Source: Acidobacteriota bacterium (GTDB lineage: Bacteria; Acidobacteriota; Thermoanaerobaculia; Multivoradales; JAHEKO01). Taken from it: a stretch of DNA of 5,315 bases. How positions within the stretch are numbered: the stretch's first letter is position 1; each line of letters starts with the position of its first letter. Location of the stretch: positions 1 to 5,315 of the forward strand of contig SBFI01000445.1 of assembly GCA_006227875.1 (NCBI GenBank), read 5' to 3'. Shown in pieces: positions 1 to 5,315 of this stretch. The notes below the pieces were generated by a model that was not told the origin of the DNA, ran no database searches, and saw only the letters and a program-made list of their open reading frames with translations. Both the position numbers and the translations under genes were made by a program.

Positions 1-1429
1 CGGGGTCGGTATCACCCAACAGCAGCCATACAGCGTGCAGATCCCGGTTGCGCCCCGATTGGGCGAGCCGTCCAGCCTCGTCTCGAGCGGTGGCGACCAG
101 GGCTGGCGTTGCCAATCGCCGGCGGGCGTCTTGTGCCAACGGGTGATAGGTGTCGGCCAGCAGCACCGAGAGGTAGCGCTTGACCGCGGTCGGCTTCTGG
201 TCTTGGGCTTCGGCCAGTCGGCCTCGCCAGTAGTCGACCTCGACCCGGGTCGTACCGGTTGCTCGACCGATCTGCTCCAGCCAGGCGGCGGCCTGTTGCG
301 GACGCGAGCGCACGATCTCCGAGGTTGCCAAGAACAGGGCGGCCCTCTGGAGCATGCTGCGCCATCCCCTTCTCGAGCGAAGCTGGCCCAGAATCTCGGT
401 GGCGGTATCCTCTCTGCCCCCTCGCCACTCGACCCGCAGCGCCGAGAGCAGGGCGGCGGCGGTCCAGTCGCCCGTGGGGTCGATCTCTTGGACCCGACGA
501 TAGGCTCCCGCCGCTGCTTTCCAGTCGCCATGGAGCTCGAAGCAGCGTCCCTGTTGATAGAGAGCACGTGCTTGCTTTTCGGGGTCACTCTCATCCGCCG
601 CCAGCTCGCCAAATCGCACCGCGGCGGCGGCATAGTCGCGGAGCCAGAAGTAGCCCCTGGCCAGCGAATAGCGAGCTTCCAAGAGCTCCTCTTCTTCGGT
701 GGCGGATGGGGTGCGCCGACCATCTCCCAGGCCGACCTCCAGAAAAAGAGTCGACTTCTGTAACTCCCGGTGGCGGTGAAACGCCATGCCAAGCAGGAGC
801 GACGTTGCCCTCGGACTACGTGTGGGTGGCGTCAGCGAGGCGATGCGCTCGGCGGCGCCGCGGGCGGACTCGTCCTTCAGCCCCTCCTCCAGCAACTCGA
901 CAAGCAGAGGCCGGGCCTGGTTGGCTCGGCCCTGCCGCAGCTCACAGTCCGCGGCCGCCAGCTCGACGGTCCGCCGCTCGTCGGTGGGCAGCTGCCAATT
1001 GTCTCTTGCCGCCAACAGCCGGCAGTCTCCACCCAGAGCCAGCGAGCGGACAAAAAGACCCGTGGCGACGGGTATCAACGGCTCCGGAGGCTCGCTGGCC
1101 AACAGCGTGGCCAGCAGCCCGGCTGCCACCTCGGGGTGACCCATGCGGAGCTGGTTCAAAGCCAGGCGGTAGCGGCTGTAGCCACCGAGAGCCGGGGTGG
1201 CACCCATGGCTCTGGCGAAGGCGTCGTGGGCATCGAGTCCGCGGCCGAGCGCCTCGAGCAGATGCCCGTGCAGATAATCGAATCCCAGACGGCGAGCCGA
1301 GTTTGGCTGCTCCTCCAGGGTGCTCTCGACCTCGACGAGGGCCGTTTCGAGGTCCTCGTCGAGCTGCAGCTCGATGACGGCGGGACGCGGATCTCCCGTC
1401 AGCAGCGTGAGAGCAAGAAGCCAGATCAT
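1..1429 (-). CDS. TPR-like helical-repeat protein, probable N-terminal superhelical part of an Slt-type lytic transglycosylase (3' end off the window)
   Basis: The frame is open from an ATG at 1429 to the left edge, giving 476 residues without a stop. The start overlaps the stop of the HIT gene (ATGA), which suggests translational coupling; no strong Shine-Dalgarno is visible. The first residues (MIWLLALTLLTGD) are a short hydrophobic stretch that could be a weak Sec signal, but the usual positive n-region and any lipobox cysteine are missing. The rest is rich in Ala, Leu, Arg and Glu, with alternating helices of TPR character. The clearest run is about residues 251-345, including two similar turns, GDWKAAA near 301 and GDWTAAA near 320. 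The segment YWRGRLAEA near residue 400, followed by a Y-x-x-V/L helix and 'YHPLAQDARRRL', resembles the region just before the catalytic domain in soluble lytic murein transglycosylases (Slt family). No catalytic Glu motif (ESSF type) lies within the window. Transglycosylase is therefore an inference from the repeat style and neighbouring murA. A plain TPR scaffold or outer-membrane-assembly-like protein is the alternative. Confidence 0.75.
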   Translation of the reverse strand, partial: MIWLLALTLLTGDPRPAVIELQLDEDLETALVEVESTLEEQPNSARRLGFDYLHGHLLEALGRGLDAHDAFARAMGATPALGGYSRYRLALNQLRMGHPEVAAGLLATLLASEPPEPLIPVATGLFVRSLALGGDCRLLAARDNWQLPTDERRTVELAAADCELRQGRANQARPLLVELLEEGLKDESARGAAERIASLTPPTRSPRATSLLLGMAFHRHRELQKSTLFLEVGLGDGRRTPSATEEEELLEARYSLARGYFWLRDYAAAAVRFGELAADESDPEKQARALYQQGRCFELHGDWKAAAGAYRRVQEIDPTGDWTAAALLSALRVEWRGGREDTATEILGQLRSRRGWRSMLQRAALFLATSEIVRSRPQQAAAWLEQIGRATGTTRVEVDYWRGRLAEAQDQKPTAVKRYLSVLLADTYHPLAQDARRRLATPALVATARDEAGRLAQSGRNRDLHAVWLLLGDTDP

Positions 1430-1770
1430 CCCGGAGGCCAGCCGAGCGGGCGACCGCCAAGAAGATGCAGATGGATGTGAAACACCGACTGGCCGGCTCC
1501 CTCGAGGCAGTTGGTCACCAGGCGGAAGCCGTCCTCGTCCAGACCCTCTTGGCGGGCGATCTCGATGGCTGCCAGCTGGAGCTTGCCCAGCAGCTCGGCC
1601 CGGCTCTCATCGGTATCCAACAGCGTGGGGACGTGCTCTTTGGGGATCACCAGTATGTGAGTTGGGGCTTGTGGGCTGACATCGTGGAAGGCGACGATCT
1701 CTTCGTCTTGGTGGACGATCTTGGCCGGTAGCTCACCGTCGACGATTCGACAAAATAGGCAGTCGCTCAT
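1426..1770 (-). CDS. HIT family (histidine triad) nucleotide-binding hydrolase, HinT-like
   Basis: This 114-residue protein is the usual length for bacterial HinT-type proteins, which hydrolyse adenosine phosphoramidates and related AMP-lysyl or AMP-conjugates in the cytosol. The histidine triad is clear: H98, H100 and H102 in FHIHLHLLGG, preceded by GAGQSVF, with Asn87 upstream. The C-terminus GRPLGWPPG is typical of the family. An N-terminal CLFC (C4, C7), together with His46 in PKEHV and a triad-region His, fits the zinc-binding subgroup. The ATG at 1770 lies six bases after a perfect TAAGGAG that includes the murA stop, so the start is secure. The TGA stop overlaps the ATG of the next gene by ATGA. 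Cotranscription with murA is likely. The cellular substrate cannot be told from sequence, and no link to cell-wall synthesis should be assumed from position alone. Confidence 0.95.
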   Translation of the reverse strand: MSDCLFCRIVDGELPAKIVHQDEEIVAFHDVSPQAPTHILVIPKEHVPTLLDTDESRAELLGKLQLAAIEIARQEGLDEDGFRLVTNCLEGAGQSVFHIHLHLLGGRPLGWPPG

Positions 1771-1776
1771 CTCAGT

Positions 1777-1780
1777 CTCC

Positions 1781-1783
<3 letters not shown>
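1777..1783 (-). promoter_or_regulatory. Shine-Dalgarno of the HIT gene, overlapping the murA stop
   Basis: On the minus strand the sequence reads TAAGGAG, in which TAA is the murA stop. A six-base spacer then leads to the ATG at 1770. This is the strongest ribosome binding site in the window. It fixes the HIT start and suggests coupling of its translation to that of murA. Confidence 0.85.
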
Positions 1784-3034
<1,251 letters not shown>

Positions 3035-3045
3035 TGGCTGTCGGA

Positions 3046-3051
3046 CTCCTA
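3046..3051 (-). promoter_or_regulatory. Shine-Dalgarno of murA, overlapping the prmC stop
   Basis: On the minus strand TAGGAG contains the prmC TAG stop and is followed by an 11-base spacer to the GTG at 3034. The spacing is slightly long. It nevertheless supports the GTG start, which also matches the conserved N-terminus of MurA. Confidence 0.65.
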
Positions 3052-3933
3052 TCTTCGGTGGAAGATCGCGACTCTGGGTATACCCGCGTAATCGGGGCGG
3101 ATGGTCGCCAGCTCGAACGGCGAGCCGGAGGCGAGGCTCTCTACCTTGTCGCGCTGACCAAAACCGATCTCCACCATCAGTGGAGTCCCCATCTTCACCG
3201 ATTGGAGATCGGTGAGCAATCGCTCCAGGACTCTGTGGGCATCGACGGGAGAAAACAGCGCCGTTGCCGGCTCGAAGCGTCTGACCTCGGGTGAAAGCTC
3301 GTCGGCCTCATCGTGACCGATATAGGGTGGGTTGCTTACCACCAAGTCGAAGCGGGTCGGGTCCAGACCCCGGGCCAGATCGGTGGCGACCAGCCGTACC
3401 CGGTCCGTGACTCCCAGACGCCGGGCGTTTGTGCTGGCCACCGCCAGCGCACTCGGCGACAGATCGGTGGCCACGACTCGAGCAGCAGAAATCTCCAGGG
3501 CCAGGGTTAGACCGATGCAGCCGGAGCCGGTACCGACATCGAGAATCGAGGGTGACCGGGGCAGGTTCTGCTCGAGGGCGAATTCGACCAGATGCTCGGT
3601 CTCGGGTCTCGGAATCAGTACTCGGGAGTCGACCAGGAAGGGTCGTCCAAAGAACTCCTTCTCCTGGAGGAGATAGGCCACCGGTTCGCCGGTGAGCCGG
3701 CGTTCGAGCAAACTCGAGAATTCATCGGCGGCCGCGGGGGGCACCACATCGCGGCTGTGGGCCAGCAGCTGAGCTTCGGTGAGACCCATTACCCGCGCCA
3801 ACAGCAACGCCGCCTCCCGGGTCGGCGGGCCGAATGATGCCTTCGACAGCCGGTTGCGTGCTGCGGTGAGGATCTCCTCGACGAGCGGACTCGCGTTGTC
3901 GGCGCCGGCAGAAGAGTCGAGGGCAGCAGACAT
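3049..3933 (-). CDS. prmC: Peptide chain release factor N5-glutamine methyltransferase PrmC
   Basis: PrmC (HemK) uses S-adenosylmethionine to methylate the side-chain nitrogen of the glutamine in the GGQ motif of class I release factors, which raises their peptide-release activity. The protein has 294 residues; E. coli PrmC has 277, and the extra length is mostly a low-conservation N-terminus. The N-terminal helical domain that recognises the release factor covers about residues 15-110 and ends in the family signature IPRPETEHLVE. The Rossmann-type methyltransferase domain follows, with the SAM-binding loop LDVGTGSGCIG (GTGSG at 134-138), an acidic ribose-binding Asp157 in ATDLS, and the catalytic NPPY at 201-204. 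The C-terminus DYAGIPRVAIFHRR is typical. The ATG at 3933 is 13 bases downstream of prfA, with only a weak GGA upstream. Its substrate is the product of the preceding gene. Confidence 0.97.
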   Translation of the reverse strand: MSAALDSSAGADNASPLVEEILTAARNRLSKASFGPPTREAALLLARVMGLTEAQLLAHSRDVVPPAAADEFSSLLERRLTGEPVAYLLQEKEFFGRPFLVDSRVLIPRPETEHLVEFALEQNLPRSPSILDVGTGSGCIGLTLALEISAARVVATDLSPSALAVASTNARRLGVTDRVRLVATDLARGLDPTRFDLVVSNPPYIGHDEADELSPEVRRFEPATALFSPVDAHRVLERLLTDLQSVKMGTPLMVEIGFGQRDKVESLASGSPFELATIRPDYAGIPRVAIFHRR

Positions 3934-3946
3934 CGCAGATCCGGGA

Positions 3947-5030
3947 TCACTCGGTCTGGGCGGCGGTCTCCTGGATCTGAGCGGCTCGGAAGTGGGTGGC
4001 CAGGGGCTCGATGAGAGGAGTGAGCCCGCCCTCCAGGATGGCCGGCAGCTGATGCAAGGTGAGACCGATCCGATGATCGGTCACCCGATTCTGGGGGAAG
4101 TTGTAAGTGCGGACCTTCTCCGACCGGTCGCCGCTGCCGACCATCTTGCGGCGCTCGGCGGTGATCTCGGACTGGGCTTTCTCGCGTTCGATCTCGAGCA
4201 GACGCGACTTCAATACACGGAGAGCCTTGGCTCGGTTCTTGATCTGGCTGCGCTCGTCCTGGCAGGAGACCACCAGACCGGTCGGCAAGTGAGTGATGCG
4301 CACAGCCGAGTAGGTGGTGTTGACACCCTGGCCGCCCGGGCCGGAAGAACAGAAGCGGTCGATGCGGAGATCCTTCTCGTCGATCTTTATCTCCACGTCT
4401 TCGGCCTCGGGTAGCACGGCCACCGTTACCGCGGAAGTGTGAATCCGTCCGGAGGCCTCGGTCTCTGGTACCCGCTGAACGCGATGAACCCCGGCCTCGT
4501 ACTTGAGGCGGCTGTAAGCACCTCGGCCCTCGATGATGGCCGACACGTCCTTGATGCCGCGGATTCCCGACTCCGAGATGTCGATGATCTCGACCTTCCA
4601 CCTTTGCTCTTCGGCATACCGGGTGTACATTCGGAACAGCTCGGCGGCAAAGAGCGTGGCTTCGTCGCCACCGGTGCCGGCCCGGATCTCGAGAACCACA
4701 TTGCGCTCGTCGTTGGGGTCCTTTGGGGTGAGCTCGATGCGTAGCTTCTCCTCGAGCTCCTCCCTCTGGGCCGTCAGCCTCTCGAGCTCCTCGCTCGCCA
4801 TCTCGTAGAGCTCGTCACCCTTGTCGAGACCTTCGAGCATCTCCTGGGTCTGAGCGTGCTCGGCTTCCACCTCCCGGTACTGCCGGTAGAGCTCGACCAC
4901 CGGGGTGATGTCGGACAGCTTCTTGCTCGTCTCCCGGAATAGATCGGCGTCGGAGTGAGTCGCCGGGTCGGCCAAGCTTCTCCGTCAGCTCTTTGTAGGT
5001 CGCCTCTAGCTCGGTGAGTTTCTGGAACAT
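3947..5030 (-). CDS. prfA: Peptide chain release factor 1, with a one-base frame break near codon 19
   Basis: RF1 reads UAA and UAG in the ribosomal A site and triggers peptide release. The main frame (3947-4975, 342 residues) carries the RF1 anticodon-like tripeptide PET in the PxT position within VQRVPETEASGRIHTS, not the SPF of RF2. It also carries the catalytic GGQ in SSGPGGQGVNTTYSA. The typical N-terminus MFQKLTELEATYKELTEK is present just upstream (ATG at 5030) but in another frame. Joining the two frames gives 360 residues, the length of E. coli RF1, and puts PET at 188-190, exactly where E. coli has PAT; GGQ falls at 232-234. The upstream frame read alone runs on to a stop at 4815 as a 71-residue nonsense tail. 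Possible readings are a sequencing or assembly error, a real mutation with restart at the TTG at 4975, or +1 frameshifting. The downstream gene prmC modifies this protein. RF1 identity is certain; the true start is not. Confidence 0.93.
4970..4987 (-). other. Frame junction in prfA with a possible TTG restart
   Basis: On the minus strand, the upstream frame reads GAG AAG CTT GGC CGA and the main frame reads AGC TTG GCC GAC. The main frame has a TGA at 4985-4987, so the switch must lie left of that point. Dropping one T from CTT gives E-K-L-A-D-P, which fits the RF1 family. A GGAG at 4980-4983 sits four bases before TTG at 4975 and could serve an internal start. No upstream-frame stop lies at the junction, unlike the programmed site of prfB. 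A HindIII-type hexamer AAGCTT occupies 4974-4979. Confidence 0.7.
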
Positions 5031-5064
5031 CTCTCTTCTCGATGCTATCTCAGCTCAAACCACA

Positions 5065-5093
5065 GGAACCGCTCCGTAAGGGGGAGCGGTTCC
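5065..5093 (-). terminator. Hairpin between rpmE and prfA, likely weak terminator or attenuator
   Basis: Two perfectly complementary 11-base arms (GGAACCGCTCC at 5065-5075 and its reverse complement at 5083-5093) flank a 7-base loop. The stem is GC-rich. On the transcribed minus strand it is followed by TGTGGTTTGAG, a poor U-tract, so termination may be partial. It lies 48 bases after the rpmE stop and 34 bases before the prfA ATG. I see no convincing promoter in the short stretch after it, so prfA probably depends on read-through or on transcription starting upstream. Confidence 0.7.
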
Positions 5094-5141
5094 AAGCTAC
5101 ATGAGCGGCAGCGCCATGGCGGCGCCGGAAACGAATGCGGC

Positions 5142-5315
5142 TTACTTGGTGCCGTAGCGACGCTTGAAGCGCTCGACCCGACCCGCGGTGTCCACCAGCT
5201 TCTGCTTGCCGGTGAAGAAGGGATGACACTCGTTGCAGATCTCCAGCCGGAGCTCCTGCTTGGTGGAATAGGTCTCGAACGTGTTGCCACAGGCGCACGT
5301 AGCAGTCACCAGATG
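5142..5315 (-). CDS. rpmE: 50S ribosomal protein L31, zinc-binding form (5' end off the window)
   Basis: The frame enters from the right edge at HLVTATCACG and ends at a TAA at 5142, giving 57 residues. L31 is usually about 66-75 residues, so roughly the first ten (the M-K-x-x-I-H-P type start) are missing. L31 is a large-subunit protein at the central protuberance that bridges to the 30S subunit. The four cysteines, CAC at visible residues 7 and 9 and CNEC at 27 and 30, make this the zinc-containing (C+) type, not the cysteine-free paralogue made in zinc starvation. The segment CHPFFTGKQKLVDTAGRVERF is the family signature (first cysteine is residue 30). The ending FKRRYGTK is usual. It precedes prfA, as in several bacterial groups, but a hairpin separates the two genes. 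Confidence 0.96.
   Translation of the reverse strand, partial: HLVTATCACGNTFETYSTKQELRLEICNECHPFFTGKQKLVDTAGRVERFKRRYGTK

Noticed and set aside
259..1377. Long plus-strand open frame of 372 codons, and other plus-strand frames in 35-1480
   Set aside because: These are antisense to a minus-strand frame that stays open for the full 1429 bases with TPR-like protein character. Their products are Arg, Pro and Ser rich with no recognisable motif, as expected from shadow frames in GC-rich DNA.
942..1460. Minus-strand open frame of 172 codons overlapping the HIT end and the helical-repeat gene
   Set aside because: The product is Arg/Ala/Gly rich with no family signature. The other minus-strand frame has an ATGA coupling to HIT and coherent helical repeats.
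4974..4979. AAGCTT at the prfA frame junction as a sign of a clone or ligation chimera
   Set aside because: Both sides are the correct adjacent parts of one RF1 with no residues lost or gained. A chimera is therefore unlikely; a single-base change or error explains it.
5045..5298. Two minus-strand open frames of about 81 codons over the rpmE region
   Set aside because: They are out of frame with L31, whose four cysteines and conserved tail are unmistakable, and they run through the hairpin into the gap.

Overview
This is a compact, GC-rich bacterial chromosome segment. All six genes are read on the minus strand, so transcription runs from the right edge of the window to the left. The order is rpmE (5' end off the right edge), prfA, prmC, murA, a HIT-family hydrolase gene, and a helical-repeat (TPR-like) protein gene that runs off the left edge. 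The order rpmE-prfA-prmC-murA is a familiar arrangement in several Gram-negative lineages, as I recall it. Together with the base composition, it suggests a high-GC Gram-negative bacterium such as an acidobacterium or a deltaproteobacterial-grade organism. The phylum cannot be settled from this window.

Layout from right to left: the C-terminal 57 residues of ribosomal protein L31 (5142-5315), with four zinc-type cysteines, are followed by a 111-base gap. That gap holds a perfect 11-bp hairpin (5065-5093), which looks like a weak intrinsic terminator or attenuator. Release factor 1 follows. It has every diagnostic motif, but its first 18 codons (from the ATG at 5030) are in a different frame from the other 342. 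Removing one base near 4975 would give a standard 360-residue RF1. Next, after 13 bases, is prmC, which methylates the GGQ glutamine of RF1. Then, after 14 bases, comes murA with a GTG start and a Shine-Dalgarno overlapping the prmC stop. After 10 bases comes a zinc-type HIT protein with a textbook TAAGGAG. Its stop overlaps the start of the last gene in an ATGA junction.

Functionally, prfA and prmC form an enzyme-substrate pair for translation termination. MurA makes the first committed step of peptidoglycan synthesis. The last gene resembles the superhelical part of Slt-type lytic transglycosylases, which would add a peptidoglycan-remodelling role, but its catalytic region would lie outside the window. 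The tight spacing from prfA leftward indicates one operon. There is no stretch over 300 bases without a gene. I see no RNA gene, mobile element, CRISPR array or novel defence system here. The notable points are the broken prfA frame and the hairpin before it.
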